Positions 47,609 to 58,429 of a stretch of DNA of 64,000 bases are shown piece after piece (the first letter of the stretch is position 1; each line of letters starts with the position of its first letter). The position numbers were made by a program, and so were the translations under genes. The notes beneath the pieces were generated by a model. The model saw nothing but the letters and a program-made list of their open reading frames with translations, made no database searches and was not told the DNA's origin. Source of the DNA: Pontibaca methylaminivorans (GTDB lineage Bacteria; Pseudomonadota; Alphaproteobacteria; Rhodobacterales; Rhodobacteraceae); the NCBI RefSeq assembly GCF_900156525.1, contig NZ_FTPS01000001.1:620001-684000 (forward strand), read 5' to 3'.

Positions 47609-49375
47609 TCAGTTTGCCTGGCGACGCAGAAAGGCCGGGATCTCGATGCGTTCCTGATCGGGATCGGGCTCTCGCTGGGCCTGGGGCTCGGCGGCCGCCG
47701 CGGCGCTGCGATGGCGGGGCGGCTGCGGCTGCTGGCGGGGCGCCGGTGCGGCCCCCTGTCCGCCCGGCTGTTCGCCGGCGTGGCCCGTCATGCGGTTGAT
47801 CAGCGAATTGATGCCGAAACGCAGGCGTTCACCCTGCCCCGTGGCCTGGCCTTGACCCTGGGGACGTGCGGGTTCGGCGGCGGCGCGCCCGCGCTGCGGG
47901 GTCGGGGCCGCCTTGCTGACCGCGGCCTGAAGGCGGCGCATGGTCTCGGGCGAGGGTTCGCCGGGGGTCGCGCTGTAGGAAACGGGCGCCGGCGCAGCGT
48001 CCTCGGCCTGCGGGGCGGCGGCATAGTCGTCGTCCGAATAGCCCTCTTCGGCATAGGGCGCCTCGGCATAGGTCTCGGTGCGGGGCTCGAACTCGGGCAC
48101 CTGCGGGCGATAGGCCGGGGCCGGCAGACCGTCGTCCTGGAGCGCGGGTTCGTCCGCGTCCTCGCGCAGCGCCGGCGCATGCGGCCGGTAGCCGCCCTGG
48201 AAACCGCCGGCGGCCTGTGCGGATCCGGATGCGGCGGCTTCGCGTGCCGGTGCCGGACGGGGCTGCTGGTCGTTGCGCGGTGCAGCTTCGGCCCGCGCAG
48301 CCACGGCGGGCTGTTCCTCGGCGGCCGGCTTCGGCGCCTCGCTTGCGATGTTCTGCTTGAGCGGCTGCGACATCGGGCGGCGCGGCACCGGGATTTCGGC
48401 CTGGCCCTCTTCGGCGTCGATGCCGGTGGCGACGACGCTGACCCGCATCACGCCTTCCATGCCGGTGTCGAGCGTGCTGCCGACGATGATGTTGGCATCC
48501 GGGTCCACTTCCTCGCGGATGCGGTTCGCGGCCTCGTCCAGCTCGAACAGGGTGAGGTCATGGCTGCCGGTGATGTTGATCAGCACGCCCTTGGCGCCGC
48601 GCAGGCTGATTTCGTCCAGCAGCGGATTGGCGATCGCCTTTTCGGCGGCCTGGATGGCACGGTCTTCGCCCTCGGCCTCGCCGGTGCCCATCATGGCCTT
48701 GCCCATCTCGTCCATGACCGCGCGCACGTCGGCGAAATCGAGGTTGATCAGCCCGGGCCGCACCATCAGGTCGGTCACACCCTTGACGCCCTGGTAAAGC
48801 ACATCGTCGGCCATGGAGAAGGCTTCGGTGAAGGTGGTCTTTTCGTTGGCGAGGCGGAACAGGTTCTGGTTCGGGATGATGATCAGCGTATCGACGACCT
48901 TCTGCAGGGTCTCGACACCCTCCTCGGCCTGGCGCATCCGCTTGCTGCCCTCGAACTGGAAGGGCTTGGTCACGACGCCGACGGTCAGCACGCCAAGCTC
49001 GCGCGCCGCTTGGGCGATGATCGGCGCGGCGCCGGTGCCGGTGCCTCCGCCCATGCCGGCGGTGATGAAGCACATATGCGCGCCGGCCAGATGATCGACG
49101 ATCTGTTCGATGCTTTCCTCGGCGGCGGCGGCGCCCACGCTTGCCCGCGCCCCGGCGCCAAGCCCCTCGGTCACCTTGACGCCCAGTTGGATCTTGTTCT
49201 CGGCATAGGCCTGCTGAAGCGCCTGGGCATCGGTGTTGGCAACCACGAATTCGCAGCCGTCAAGCTGCTTTTCGATCATGTTGTTGACGGCATTGCCGCC
49301 GGCGCCACCGACCCCGAACACGGTAATCCGGGGCTTCAGTTCTTCCTGTCCGGGCATCGAAAGGTTCAAAGTCAT
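47609..49375 (-). CDS. ftsZ: Cell division protein FtsZ, long-linker form
   Basis: 588-residue tubulin-like GTPase forming the Z ring. GTPase core about 1-330: [27 protein letters not shown] (tubulin signature), [11 protein letters not shown]. Then an unusually long disordered linker of about 240 residues rich in Pro/Ala/Gln/Arg, ending in the conserved C-terminal peptide [13 protein letters not shown] that binds FtsA. Start at MTLNLSMPG (49375); the frame to 49486 has 37 extra residues and no support. Own promoter predicted at 49699-49727; terminator follows. Long linkers are a known alphaproteobacterial feature. Confidence 0.97.
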   Translation of the reverse strand: MTLNLSMPGQEELKPRITVFGVGGAGGNAVNNMIEKQLDGCEFVVANTDAQALQQAYAENKIQLGVKVTEGLGAGARASVGAAAAEESIEQIVDHLAGAHMCFITAGMGGGTGTGAAPIIAQAARELGVLTVGVVTKPFQFEGSKRMRQAEEGVETLQKVVDTLIIIPNQNLFRLANEKTTFTEAFSMADDVLYQGVKGVTDLMVRPGLINLDFADVRAVMDEMGKAMMGTGEAEGEDRAIQAAEKAIANPLLDEISLRGAKGVLINITGSHDLTLFELDEAANRIREEVDPDANIIVGSTLDTGMEGVMRVSVVATGIDAEEGQAEIPVPRRPMSQPLKQNIASEAPKPAAEEQPAVAARAEAAPRNDQQPRPAPAREAAASGSAQAAGGFQGGYRPHAPALREDADEPALQDDGLPAPAYRPQVPEFEPRTETYAEAPYAEEGYSDDDYAAAPQAEDAAPAPVSYSATPGEPSPETMRRLQAAVSKAAPTPQRGRAAAEPARPQGQGQATGQGERLRFGINSLINRMTGHAGEQPGGQGAAPAPRQQPQPPRHRSAAAAAEPQAQREPDPDQERIEIPAFLRRQAN

Positions 49376-49742
49376 GGATCTATCCGCCTGTGTCTGACCC
49401 GTTTGCACGGGCATTTTTTGCCTGTCCATCGTCATTCTTATCAATTGATCCCCGATAGTCACCAGAAAAAACCTCGATTTCCGCAAAATATGGGCAGATT
49501 CTTGCCGGGAACCGCCCGGTCTCGTCCACCACCCAAGGTATAGAAGACGTGGATGAGCTTTCGCGCAGATATTGCGGCACCTGCACAGGAACCGAAATCC
49601 CGCGCGCTGCGCGAGCCGGCATCGACGGATAATCTCTGGACGACTGCCCGGCCGCCTCTGTTATTGGTGTTGGAGGCGTCACCGCGCCCCTTGTGCGCCT
49701 TATATCACAGGCCGGCGGCCCCGTCACCCCGTGTTCTCGTGC
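49376..49742. other. 367-base ftsZ leader and ftsA-ftsZ intergenic region
   Basis: Noticeably less GC-rich than its flanks. Holds the predicted ftsZ promoter (49699-49727) and a roughly 310-base leader. No gene is seen. A plus-strand hairpin with six T (49398-49419) is noted but unassigned; a GANTC site (GATTC) occurs near 49497. Confidence 0.6.
49699..49727 (-). promoter_or_regulatory. Predicted ftsZ promoter
   Basis: On the minus strand GTGACG (49722-49727, four of six consensus), 17-base spacer, TATAAG (49699-49704, five of six) with an extended TGA before it. It lies just beyond the ftsA stop, pointing at ftsZ with a leader of about 310 bases. Likely lets ftsZ be expressed apart from the upstream cluster. 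Confidence 0.5.
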
Positions 49743-51080
49743 CTACCAGTTGTCCTTGAACCAGCGCACCGCGCGCTTGAGCGAATGGGCCGGGTAGCGG
49801 TCCACCGGAATCTCGAAGTCCCACCATTCGTCCTGCGGATGCGCGGCACAGAGCGCAAGGCCGACCGCGCTTGCGAAACCGGCGCCGGTGGCCGCCTGCG
49901 GCAGGCCATGCACCCGCAGCGGGCGGCCAAGGCGCACATGCTGGCCGAGGATGCGGCTCGCGAGCCCGTCCAGCCCCGGGATCTGGTTGCCGCCACCGGT
50001 CAGCACGATCTGCCGGCTGGGAAGGTGCTCGAAACCCGCCGCATCCAGGCGCTGGCGCACTTCCTCAAAGATTTCCTCGACCCGCGGTCGCATGATCCCG
50101 ATCAGTTCGGCCCGGCTCACGCTGCGGCGGTCGTGTTCCCAGTCGCCGGTGTTGCCGCCGATGTCGATGCGTTCACGGTCATCGAGCCCGGTCGCATGCA
50201 CGCCGCCGTAAAAGGTCTTGATCCGCTCGGCCGTGGCCGCCGGCACGCCGAGCCCCATGGACACGTCCGCCGTCACATGGTCGCCGCCCATGCGCACCGC
50301 ATCGGCAAAGATCATGTGCTTTTTCATGAAGATCGAAATGCCCGTGCTGCCGCCGCCAAGGTCGATGCAGGCAGCGCCAAGCTCCTGCTCGTCCTCGACC
50401 AGGGTCGACATCCCCGAGGCATAGGCCGACGAGACGATCCCGGCGAGTTCCAGATCGCAGCGGCGCAGGCAATAGACGAGGTTCTGGATCGGCGCCGCAT
50501 CGGCGGTCAGCAGGTGCATGTCGACCGAAAGCGTCTGCCCGAGCTGCCCGCGCGGATCCGACAGGCCCGAGCGGTTGTCCAGCGCGAAATTCACCGGCTG
50601 CGCATGCAGCACCTCGCGGCGGACGCCGTAATCGGGCACTTCGCAGGCGGCCATGACGCGCCCCACGTCGGCCTCGGCCACGATCTGCTCGTCAAGCGCG
50701 ATCTCGCCTTCGAGCCCGTAGGAACGCGGAGAAGCCCCGGACAGGCAGGCGATGACGTGATCCACACGGATCCCCGCCATCTTCTGCGCCGCCTGAAGCG
50801 CGGTGCGGATCGCGCGCTCGGTTTCCTGCATGGCAACGATCTCGCCGAACTGCACCCCGCGCGACCGGGTGGTCGCCGCGCCGATGATGCGAAATCCGGT
50901 CTGCCCGGCCATGGCGCCAATGGTGCCGTCCTCGCGCAGCCGCTCGGAGCCGTCGAAGCGCAGCACAAGGCAGGCGATCTTGGAACTGCCCACGTCCAGA
51001 ATGGCGATGACGCCCCGCTGCATGGCCTGGCGCCGAATCTGGCGCATGGCGCGCTGTGCCTGATACAGATCCGTCATCAT
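49743..51080 (-). CDS. ftsA: Cell division protein FtsA
   Basis: 445-residue actin-like ATPase tethering FtsZ to the membrane. Phosphate 1 loop AILDVGSSKIACLVL near 25-40, phosphate 2/connect motifs ACIDLGGGSTGISIF and QIVLTGGGNQIPGLDGLA, and a C-terminal amphipathic helix (SLKRAVRWFKDNW) for membrane binding. 17 bases after ftsQ in reading direction, so co-transcribed. Confidence 0.97.
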   Translation of the reverse strand: MMTDLYQAQRAMRQIRRQAMQRGVIAILDVGSSKIACLVLRFDGSERLREDGTIGAMAGQTGFRIIGAATTRSRGVQFGEIVAMQETERAIRTALQAAQKMAGIRVDHVIACLSGASPRSYGLEGEIALDEQIVAEADVGRVMAACEVPDYGVRREVLHAQPVNFALDNRSGLSDPRGQLGQTLSVDMHLLTADAAPIQNLVYCLRRCDLELAGIVSSAYASGMSTLVEDEQELGAACIDLGGGSTGISIFMKKHMIFADAVRMGGDHVTADVSMGLGVPAATAERIKTFYGGVHATGLDDRERIDIGGNTGDWEHDRRSVSRAELIGIMRPRVEEIFEEVRQRLDAAGFEHLPSRQIVLTGGGNQIPGLDGLASRILGQHVRLGRPLRVHGLPQAATGAGFASAVGLALCAAHPQDEWWDFEIPVDRYPAHSLKRAVRWFKDNW

Positions 51081-51096
51081 TCTTCACCACCCATGG

Positions 51097-51963
51097 TTAT
51101 CGTTCCTCCTTCGCATTCACCCATCTGTCATGTGCGCGCGCATTCATGCGCAGCGTCGGGCGCTCGGACAGGCGCATGTCGGCAACCAGCACATCGCGCG
51201 CCAGCATGTCCTCGGCCTGGTCGAGCGCGATCACCCGTTCAAGCGCCCGCACCGGCTGTTCGGCCGGCAGCAGGATACGCTGGTCGCGGTCCAGGATCAC
51301 GTCCCAGCGCCGCTCTCCGATACGCACGAACCCGCGCAGGCGCCCGTCCAGCGGCCGCGACGCGGCCGTGAGCGCGAGCGCCTCGGAAATTTCCTTTTCG
51401 GCCCCCCGGCCCGCGATCAGGGGCATGTCGGGATGCGCCGCACGCTCGGAAACCGAGCGGATGAAGACGCCGTCCCCGTCCAGCAGCGCCAGCCCGTCCA
51501 CCGTCCGCCAGAGCACCACGGCGCGGCGTTCGGTCACGCTGACCTCGAGCACCCCGCCGGGACGGATGCGCAGCACCGCCTGCTTGACCGGATCGAGCGC
51601 CATGATCCGGTCGCGGACGGTCGCCAGATCAAGGTCGAAGGAACTGAGCGGGAAGTCCACCGCCACCACCTGGTGGATGTCGCGGGCAAGCTCGGCATCG
51701 GCCCCCTCGATCTCCATCCGCTCGACGCGGAACTCCGGGCGCTGCTCGATCGAGCTCCGGATGTCCGCAACCCAGCCGGTCAGCGCCTCGCGCCGCGCCG
51801 GATCCGCAAGATAAAGCGCTGTCGCAATCGCCAGCAGCCCGAGCGGAACACCGATGCGCAGCCCGGTGCGGATGCCCGGCGTCAGCATCCAGCGCTGCAG
51901 CCGGTAGGCCATCCGCGACGGCGCCGGGTCAGTGCGCCGTGGCCTGCGCCCTAGCGCGAGCAT
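51097..51963 (-). CDS. ftsQ: Cell division protein FtsQ
   Basis: 288-residue bitopic divisome protein. Basic N terminus, one membrane helix near residues 36-56 ([17 protein letters not shown]), then POTRA domain starting [20 protein letters not shown] and the beta domain with [19 protein letters not shown] 51963 has GAGGA upstream and lies 12 bases inside the ddl end; the longer start at 51990 is less likely. Between ddl and ftsA, as expected. Confidence 0.94.
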   Translation of the reverse strand: MLALGRRPRRTDPAPSRMAYRLQRWMLTPGIRTGLRIGVPLGLLAIATALYLADPARREALTGWVADIRSSIEQRPEFRVERMEIEGADAELARDIHQVVAVDFPLSSFDLDLATVRDRIMALDPVKQAVLRIRPGGVLEVSVTERRAVVLWRTVDGLALLDGDGVFIRSVSERAAHPDMPLIAGRGAEKEISEALALTAASRPLDGRLRGFVRIGERRWDVILDRDQRILLPAEQPVRALERVIALDQAEDMLARDVLVADMRLSERPTLRMNARAHDRWVNAKEER

Positions 51964-52871
51964 GACGCATCCTCGACCAGCCAGCGGCAAAGCTCACCAA
52001 ACCGGATCCCCAGCGCGCCGGCCTGTTCGGGGCTGAGCGACGTCGGGGTCATGCCCGGCTGCGTGTTGACCTCGAGCAGCACGAGCCCCGCCGCACCCCG
52101 CGCCTCGTCCCAGCGGAAATCGGTGCGTGACATGCCCCGGCAGCCAAGCGCCCGGTGGGCGCGCAGCGCATGATCAAGGCAGAGCGCGGCAATCGCCTCG
52201 GGGATCTTTGCCGGCACCACATGGGTGGAGCCGCCGGGGCTGTATTTCGCCGCGTAATCATACCAGTCGGCGGTCATGATCTCGGTCACCACGAGCGCGC
52301 GATCGCCCATCACCGTGGTGGTCAGCTCCCGCCCCGGTGCGAAACTTTCGACCATGAGCATATCGGGCGCATCCCCGCCCAGCACGAGCGGCGCATTGCT
52401 GTGGTCGCGCACCAGGTGCACCCCGACCGAGGATCCCTCGTTCACCGGCTTGACCACATAGGGCGGCGCGATCACATGACCGGCGGCCACCTCGGCGCGG
52501 GTCGCGATCACGCTTTCCATCACCGGCAGGCCGGCGGCGCGGAACACGTCCTTGGCGCGCTGCTTGTCCATGGCCAGCGCCGAGGCCAGCACGCCGGAAT
52601 GCGTATAGGGAATCCCGAGCCATTCGAGCATCCCCTGCACCGCGCCGTCTTCGCCCCAGCGCCCGTGAAGCGCGTTGAACACGACGTCGGGCGCCTCGTC
52701 GCGCAGCCGCGCACAAAGATCGGCACCGGCGTCGATCTCGACCACGGTGAACCCCTCGCCACGCAGCGCGGCGGCGCATTCGCGCCCGCTCGAAAGCGAC
52801 ACCTCGCGCTCGGCCGAGGGGCCGCCCATCAATACCGCCACTTTCCGGGCTGTCCTGCTCGACTGACCCAC
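51951..52871 (-). CDS. ddl: D-alanine-D-alanine ligase
   Basis: 306 residues; makes D-Ala-D-Ala for the pentapeptide. ATP-grasp enzyme: [19 protein letters not shown] at the N terminus, [37 protein letters not shown], and metal-binding [13 protein letters not shown] at the end. Start is GTG 52871 with GAGG about 8 bases upstream. Overlaps ftsQ by 13 bases. A 140-base gap separates it from murB. Confidence 0.97.
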   Translation of the reverse strand: MGQSSRTARKVAVLMGGPSAEREVSLSSGRECAAALRGEGFTVVEIDAGADLCARLRDEAPDVVFNALHGRWGEDGAVQGMLEWLGIPYTHSGVLASALAMDKQRAKDVFRAAGLPVMESVIATRAEVAAGHVIAPPYVVKPVNEGSSVGVHLVRDHSNAPLVLGGDAPDMLMVESFAPGRELTTTVMGDRALVVTEIMTADWYDYAAKYSPGGSTHVVPAKIPEAIAALCLDHALRAHRALGCRGMSRTDFRWDEARGAAGLVLLEVNTQPGMTPTSLSPEQAGALGIRFGELCRWLVEDASCSR

Positions 52872-53011
52872 TTCAAGTGCCTCAATGTCCCCGGGACCGT
52901 CGTTGCGGCCCCTGTTCTTGTTATGCGCCCCCTCCTGCGCCCGCGTGCGGCGTTTGCCTGTTCTCCGCCCGCAGTTCTTCTCGCAGCGTCAAGGCCGCGG
53001 GAAACTCGCGC

Positions 53012-53983
53012 TCAGGGGGTCGGTTCAGCGGCCGGTTCCCCGATCCGCATGATTTCCCACTCTAGTCGTATGCCACTGGCGTCGTAAACCTTTTTTCGCA
53101 CCTGTTCGCCCAGCGCCTCGAGATCGGCGGCACTGGCATTGCCGGTGTTGATGAGAAAGTTCGGATGTTTCTCGCTCATCTGCGCGCCGCCCAGACGCGC
53201 CCCGCGCAGCCCGGCGGCCTCGATCACGCGCCAGGCCTTCAGGTCGTGCACGTCGTCTGCGCGCCCGGTGCTGGAAAACCCCGCGGGATTGCGAAAGGTC
53301 GAACCGGCGCTGCGCCGGTCGGTCGGCTGGCTCGCGTCGCGCCGCGCAAGCTGTTCGGCCATGCGGGCATGCAGGTCTTCGGGATCGCCCGGGGGGCCGG
53401 CAAGAACCGCCTCGACCAGAACCGCGCCCTCGGGAAGGTCCGAGCCGCGATAGCGCAGGTTCAGATCGCGGGGGCGCAGCTCGATCAGTTCGCCCGCGCG
53501 CGTGACGGCCCGGGCCGAAACCAGGACATCGGCCATATATTGCCCGTAACAGCCCGCATTCATGCGCAGCGCACCGCCGATCGAACCGGGTATGGTGCGC
53601 AGGAACGCAAGGTCGATCCCCGCATCGGCGGCGCGGCGCGCCACATGGGAATCGAGCGCCGCGGCACCGGCGACCACGCGGCCATCCTCGGCCCGGATAT
53701 GGTTGAACCCGCGCCCGAGGCGGATCACCACACCCCGCAAGCCCCCGTCGCGGACGATGAGGTTCGAACCGACGCCCATGGGAAAGACCGGAATGGAAGG
53801 ATCGAGCGCGGCCAGAAACTGCGCCAGGTCCTCCGTATCGGCGGGCTGGAACAGCCACTCGGCCGGGCCGCCCACCCGCAGCCAGGTCAGATCGCTCATC
53901 GCGCGCCCGGGCGTGAGACGTCCGCGCACCTGCGGCAGCGATGCGGCCCCGGCGGATTTCAGCGCGGCAGGCGCCGCCCCCAT
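53012..53983 (-). CDS. murB: UDP-N-acetylenolpyruvoylglucosamine reductase
   Basis: 323-residue FAD enzyme making UDP-MurNAc. FAD-binding [39 protein letters not shown] and the active-site serine region [14 protein letters not shown]-terminal [20 protein letters not shown] is typical of type II MurB. Start ATG 53983 overlaps the stop of the upstream small membrane-protein gene by one base (TGATG), so no separate ribosome site is needed. Confidence 0.96.
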   Translation of the reverse strand: MGAAPAALKSAGAASLPQVRGRLTPGRAMSDLTWLRVGGPAEWLFQPADTEDLAQFLAALDPSIPVFPMGVGSNLIVRDGGLRGVVIRLGRGFNHIRAEDGRVVAGAAALDSHVARRAADAGIDLAFLRTIPGSIGGALRMNAGCYGQYMADVLVSARAVTRAGELIELRPRDLNLRYRGSDLPEGAVLVEAVLAGPPGDPEDLHARMAEQLARRDASQPTDRRSAGSTFRNPAGFSSTGRADDVHDLKAWRVIEAAGLRGARLGGAQMSEKHPNFLINTGNASAADLEALGEQVRKKVYDASGIRLEWEIMRIGEPAAEPTP

Positions 53984-54276
53984 CACGCCGCGGCGCGGCG
54001 CAGCAGGGCGCGACCGCCGAGCCAGCCCATGATGCCGGCAAAGATCGCCGGGAACACCGCCGCATTCAGCCCGATGAAGGGGATGAACGCGTCTTCCTCG
54101 TCGCCGGGGCCGACCATGACCAGCCGCACGATGAGAACGAGCCCGATCAGCACCGCGAGCCCGAGCAGCGTTGCGCCGGCCTTCGGCGCAAGGTAGCGCC
54201 CGGCCCCGAAGCCGACGAGAAGGCCCAGAGCCAGAAAGATCAGCGGCACGATGGCGATGGTTGTGGCCATGCTCAT
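53983..54276 (-). CDS. Small three-helix membrane protein, unknown function, inside the dcw cluster
   Basis: 97 residues. Three hydrophobic segments: [40 protein letters not shown] and [20 protein letters not shown], with the basic tail LLRRAAA. A charged loop (GPGDEEDAF) lies between helices 2 and 3. I recognise no family. ATG 54276 overlaps the DUF2484 stop by 4 bases (ATGA) and has AGGAAGGA upstream; its stop overlaps the murB start. Fully embedded in the murC-murB message, hence a candidate wall or division factor. Confidence 0.82.
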   Translation of the reverse strand: MSMATTIAIVPLIFLALGLLVGFGAGRYLAPKAGATLLGLAVLIGLVLIVRLVMVGPGDEEDAFIPFIGLNAAVFPAIFAGIMGWLGGRALLRRAAA

Positions 54277-54590
54277 GACGAGTTTCCTTCCTGTGGTTTC
54301 TTCCCGTTCTCTCTGCCACGCCAGAGTTCGATTGCCCAGCGCCCGGCGTGGATCGCCGGCCAGCGCAGCACGAAAACGCCCATGGCCAGCACGATCATAC
54401 CGATCCAGGGCCCATGCTGAAAAGTCACATAACCGACAATCGGCACGCCGGTCGCGATCAGCGCAAGCGCCCGCCCCCAATGCGTGCCCCGGCCCGGCAG
54501 GATCGCCAGCAGATTTGCGCCGACCGCCCAGAGCGCCGCCAGGAACAGCGACGAGGCCATGGGATCGCCGGCAAGGGGAAAGGTGGTCAT
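54273..54590 (-). CDS. DUF2484 family small membrane protein
   Basis: 105 residues, three or so helices: [38 protein letters not shown] and [20 protein letters not shown], then a charged tail ([17 protein letters not shown]). The W/G/P pattern ([33 protein letters not shown]) identifies DUF2484, a family I know only from Rhodobacterales, next to murC. ATG 54590 comes one base after the murC stop; the upstream frame is antisense clutter. Overlaps the next gene by 4 bases. Function unknown. Confidence 0.85.
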   Translation of the reverse strand: MTTFPLAGDPMASSLFLAALWAVGANLLAILPGRGTHWGRALALIATGVPIVGYVTFQHGPWIGMIVLAMGVFVLRWPAIHAGRWAIELWRGRENGKKPQEGNSS

Positions 54591-54591
54591 G

Positions 54592-56034
54592 TCAGGCAAC
54601 ATCCCGGCCAAGATGCGCCGGCAGCGCATTCGCCCAGGCGCTGATCGTGCCGGCGCCAAGACAGACCACCATGTCGCCGGGCCGGGCCTCTGTCCGCACG
54701 AAACGCGCAAGATCGTCCTCACCGCCGAGCGCATGGACCGCGCCGCGGCCGCGGCCGGCCAGCGCCGCCACCAGCGCATCGCGGTTCACCCCGTCGATGG
54801 GCGGCTCGCCGGCCGCATAGACCTCGGTTATGGCGACGACATCGGCCGCATCGAAACAGGTCTGGAACCCGTCGAACAGCGAATGCAGCCGGGTGAAGCG
54901 GTGCGGCTGATGTACGGCGATCACCCGCCCCGAACAGGCCTGCCGCGCCGCGTCGAGCACCGCCGCGATCTCGACCGGGTGATGCGCATAGTCGTCGATG
55001 ATCGTGACGCCGTTCACCTCGCCGATATGGGTAAAGCGCCGGTTCACCCCGCCGAAGGCGGCCAGTGCGGCGCGGATACGCCCGGGCTCCATGCCGAGAT
55101 GACGCGCCACCACCACCGCCGCGAGCGCGTTCAGGACATTGTGGTTGCCGGGCATGGGCAGGGCGCAGTCCCGGATGGTGTCGCCCTCGGGCCCCAGTTC
55201 GATGTCGAAATGCGCGGCGCAGCCCTCATAGCGCAGGTTGACCGCGCGGACCTCGGCCTGCGGGCCGAAGCCGTAGGTGACGACGCGCCGGTCGGTCACG
55301 CGATCGACCAGCGCCGCGACCTCGGGGTGATCGGTGCAGCAGACCGCCAGCCCGTAAAAGGGAATGTTGCTCACGAATTCGAGGAATCCGTCGCGCAACC
55401 GGTCGAAATCGCCCCAGTGATCCAGGTGCTCGGGGTCGATATTGGTGACGATGGCGATGGTCGCGGGAAGCCGGGTGAAGGTGCCGTCGCTTTCATCGGC
55501 CTCGACCACCATCCATTCGCCCTGCCCCATGCGCGCATTGCTGCCATAGGCGTGGATGATGCCGCCATTCACCACCGTGGGATCGAACCCGCCGGCAACC
55601 ATCAGTTCGGCCATGAGCGTGGTCGTGGTGGTCTTGCCGTGGGTGCCGGCGATCGCGATGTTGGATTTCAGCCGCATGAGCTCGGCCAGCATCTCGGCGC
55701 GGCGCACCACCGGCAGGTGCCGGCGGCGGGCCTCGTCGAGTTCCGCGTTGCCGCACCGGATCGCCGAGGAAATCACCACCACCTCGGCCCCGTCCAGATG
55801 GGCGGCATCCTGTCCGATGAAGATGCGGGCACCGAGCGATTCGAGCCGCTCGGTGATCGGCGACGCCCGCAGGTCCGAGCCCTGCACCCGGTAGCCATGT
55901 TCCAGGAGCACCTCGGCAATGCCCGACATGCCGATTCCGCCGATGCCGACGAAATGGATCGGGCCGACATCGAGCGGGAGTTTCGTTGCTGCATTCATGG
56001 CCGGGCTTCCATCAATCGAGCTTCCATCCATCAT
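54592..56034 (-). CDS. murC: UDP-N-acetylmuramate-L-alanine ligase
   Basis: 480 residues; adds L-Ala, first amino acid of the stem peptide. N-terminal [18 protein letters not shown] loop [18 protein letters not shown], central [14 protein letters not shown] and late [10 protein letters not shown]. Start at ATG 56034 has AAAGGGG upstream and overlaps the murG stop by 4 bases (ATGA); ATG 55998 is alternative. Followed by DUF2484 with one base between. Confidence 0.97.
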   Translation of the reverse strand: MMDGSSIDGSPAMNAATKLPLDVGPIHFVGIGGIGMSGIAEVLLEHGYRVQGSDLRASPITERLESLGARIFIGQDAAHLDGAEVVVISSAIRCGNAELDEARRRHLPVVRRAEMLAELMRLKSNIAIAGTHGKTTTTTLMAELMVAGGFDPTVVNGGIIHAYGSNARMGQGEWMVVEADESDGTFTRLPATIAIVTNIDPEHLDHWGDFDRLRDGFLEFVSNIPFYGLAVCCTDHPEVAALVDRVTDRRVVTYGFGPQAEVRAVNLRYEGCAAHFDIELGPEGDTIRDCALPMPGNHNVLNALAAVVVARHLGMEPGRIRAALAAFGGVNRRFTHIGEVNGVTIIDDYAHHPVEIAAVLDAARQACSGRVIAVHQPHRFTRLHSLFDGFQTCFDAADVVAITEVYAAGEPPIDGVNRDALVAALAGRGRGAVHALGGEDDLARFVRTEARPGDMVVCLGAGTISAWANALPAHLGRDVA

Positions 56035-57131
56035 GGCTTAGCGCCCCTTTCCGACAGTTCCAGAACAAGCGCAACCAGTCTCTGGGTCGCGTCGGGGATC
56101 GCCGCACCCCAGGCGGCGTGCGACATCTGCACCGCCGCATCCGGGTTGCCGAGGATCAGGCCGATCTGCCCGGCGAGCACCTCGGCATCGAGCCGGCTCT
56201 CGGGGATCAGCGTCGCCGCGCCGGCTTCGACAAGGACGCGGGCATTCGCGGTCTGGTGATCGCCGGCCGCGGCGGCATAGGGAATGAGGATCGCCGGGCG
56301 CCCGATCACGGTCAGGTCGGCGATGGTCGAGGCGCCGGCCCGGGCGATGACCAGCTGCGCCTCGCTGATGCGGCGCGCGATGTCCTTGAAGAACGGCTTG
56401 ACCTCGGCCTGGATGCCATGGGCGGCATAGGCGGCGGTGACGCGTTCGCCATCCTCGGCCCGGGCCTGATGGGCCACGCGCAGGTGGCCGCGCAGGTGTC
56501 CGGGCAGCGCCGCGACGGCATCGGGCACCACGTCGGAAAGAATGCGCGCCCCCTGACTGCCGCCGATGACCAGCAGCGACATCGGATAATCTCCGGGCGG
56601 GATATAGGCCGCCTGCGCCCGTTCGAGCACGGCCTTGCGCACCGGATTGCCGGTCTCGACCCCGTTCGCGCCCGCGGGCAGTTCCGCCGGCCAGACCCCG
56701 CAGGCGACGCAGGCAACGCGGGGCGCAAAGCGCAGGTTCACCCGGCCGAGCCGTCCGTTCTGTTCGTGGATCATGCGCGGCAGCCGCAGGAACTCGGCCG
56801 CGGCGAGAGCGGGGATGCTCGGGTAGCCGCCAAATCCGACAACGACCGAGGGCCGGTCGCGCCACATTCCCCAGACGGCGGAGGCGATGCCGGTGGCGAT
56901 CTTCGGCGCGGCGAGCAGTTTTGCCACCGTGCCGCCGCGCGCCGGGCTTGCGCTCTGCACCTCGGAAATCTCGGTCGAATGGGGGAAGCCGCCGGTATAG
57001 CGCGCCCCGCGCGAGTCGGTCGAAAGCCGCACCCGCCAGCCCCGGTGCAGCATCGCCTCGGCCAGCGCCTGCGCCGGGAACATATGCCCGCCGGTTCCGC
57101 CGGCGGCCATGACAAGCAGCGGCGCCTTCAT
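56031..57131 (-). CDS. murG: Lipid II-forming GlcNAc transferase MurG
   Basis: 366-residue peripheral membrane glycosyltransferase converting lipid I to lipid II. Glycine-rich loop [19 protein letters not shown] at residues 8-26; [25 protein letters not shown]; second G-loop [16 protein letters not shown]; donor-site [11 protein letters not shown]. Starts inside the last codons of ftsW (4-base ATGA overlap). The ORF running upstream is the ftsW antiframe and not coding. Confidence 0.97.
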   Translation of the reverse strand: MKAPLLVMAAGGTGGHMFPAQALAEAMLHRGWRVRLSTDSRGARYTGGFPHSTEISEVQSASPARGGTVAKLLAAPKIATGIASAVWGMWRDRPSVVVGFGGYPSIPALAAAEFLRLPRMIHEQNGRLGRVNLRFAPRVACVACGVWPAELPAGANGVETGNPVRKAVLERAQAAYIPPGDYPMSLLVIGGSQGARILSDVVPDAVAALPGHLRGHLRVAHQARAEDGERVTAAYAAHGIQAEVKPFFKDIARRISEAQLVIARAGASTIADLTVIGRPAILIPYAAAAGDHQTANARVLVEAGAATLIPESRLDAEVLAGQIGLILGNPDAAVQMSHAAWGAAIPDATQRLVALVLELSERGAKP

Positions 57132-58294
57132 CCCGCGCGCCTTCGCATGAGTTCCGCCACCTCGCCCTGCGGGCGCGAGCGGGTCATGGCCAGCAGCATC
57201 CCGACCGCGATCCCGCCGGCGATCAGCGACGAGCCGCCATAGCTCACGAAGGGCAGCGTCATCCCCTTGGCCGGAACCAGCCGCACCGCCACCGCCATGT
57301 TGATCATGGCCTGCACCCCGAAGATCGCGACAAGCCCGGTGCCGGCAAGGCGGATGAAAAGGTCGCGCTCCCGCATGAGCCGCAGCAGCGACCGCAGGAC
57401 CACTATAGTATATAGTGCGATGATGATGAGCACGAGGATCAGCCCGTATTCCTCGGCGGCCACGGCGACGATGAAATCGGTATGCGCATCGGGCAGCGAC
57501 CACTTGACCTGGCCTTCGCCGACGCCGACGCCGAACAGCCCGCCTTCGCGGATCGCATTGGTCGCATAGCCAAGCTGCGTGGTCGGGTCGATCTCGGCCG
57601 ACAGGAAACCGTCGATACGGCGGGCGAAATGTTCCGAATTGGAATAGGCGAGACTGCCGCCCATCACCGCCAGCCCGGCCATGACCAGAAGCAGGAACAT
57701 GGGCGCCCCGGCGATGAAATACAACACGCCCCAACCGAACAGCACCAGCGCCGCCTGCCCGAAATCGGGCTGGAGCGCCAGCATCAGCACGATCGCCCCG
57801 CACAGCGCGAAAGACCAGAGCGTGCCGGGCGGGCCGTTGATCTCGCGGCTTGCGGCCATCATCCAGGCGGCGGTGACCATGAAGGCGGGTTTCAGGAACT
57901 CGGAGGGCTGAAAGCTCGCGAAGCCGAGCGAATACCAGCGCGTCGCCCCCTTGCCGAAATCGGTGCCGAACAGCGGCAGAAGCGCAAGGGCGACGAAGAA
58001 CAGCACGAAACCCATCACGGCAAACCGCCGCACCATGGTCGGCGACATCATCGAGGTCAGCCACATGGCAACGAGCGCCGCACCGCCGAACACCGCCTGC
58101 CGGGTGACGTAATAGAACGGATGGAACCCGTTGCGCTCGGCCAGCGGCACTGACGCCGCAAGCCCCAGCAGCAGCCCGATCACGAAAAGCAGCAACACGC
58201 AACTCATGGACCAGCGGTCCACCGTGCGCCACCATTTGGGAAGAATCGGCTCGCCGTCCCGTTCGGGCACGACGCCATAGACCATCTCAGTCAT
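57128..58294 (-). CDS. ftsW: Septal peptidoglycan polymerase FtsW
   Basis: 388-residue SEDS glycosyltransferase with ten helices, partner of FtsI. Family motifs: [20 protein letters not shown] (with the catalytic aspartate region), [45 protein letters not shown] (split over the loop) and [23 protein letters not shown] 135-base gap to murD upstream; the small promoter-like match there is too weak to call. Confidence 0.96.
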   Translation of the reverse strand: MTEMVYGVVPERDGEPILPKWWRTVDRWSMSCVLLLFVIGLLLGLAASVPLAERNGFHPFYYVTRQAVFGGAALVAMWLTSMMSPTMVRRFAVMGFVLFFVALALLPLFGTDFGKGATRWYSLGFASFQPSEFLKPAFMVTAAWMMAASREINGPPGTLWSFALCGAIVLMLALQPDFGQAALVLFGWGVLYFIAGAPMFLLLVMAGLAVMGGSLAYSNSEHFARRIDGFLSAEIDPTTQLGYATNAIREGGLFGVGVGEGQVKWSLPDAHTDFIVAVAAEEYGLILVLIIIALYTIVVLRSLLRLMRERDLFIRLAGTGLVAIFGVQAMINMAVAVRLVPAKGMTLPFVSYGGSSLIAGGIAVGMLLAMTRSRPQGEVAELMRRRAG

Positions 58295-58429
58295 GGTTGC
58301 TGCTGCTCATTGCCTGTTTCACGCCCCGTTTTTCCGGAGTCTGTCGGGTCAGCTTACAGCAGAACTCGCTGTCAGGCCAGCATCTTCGACGCTGCGGAAT
58401 GCAGTTTTCAGGGCACCCGGTCGCCCGCG

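Noticed and set aside
49398-49419. Plus-strand hairpin CCCGT-TTGC-ACGGG followed by six T, terminator-like
   Set aside because: Only a 5-bp stem and no plus-strand gene reads into it; it lies in the ftsZ leader. Could end an antisense RNA but nothing supports one.
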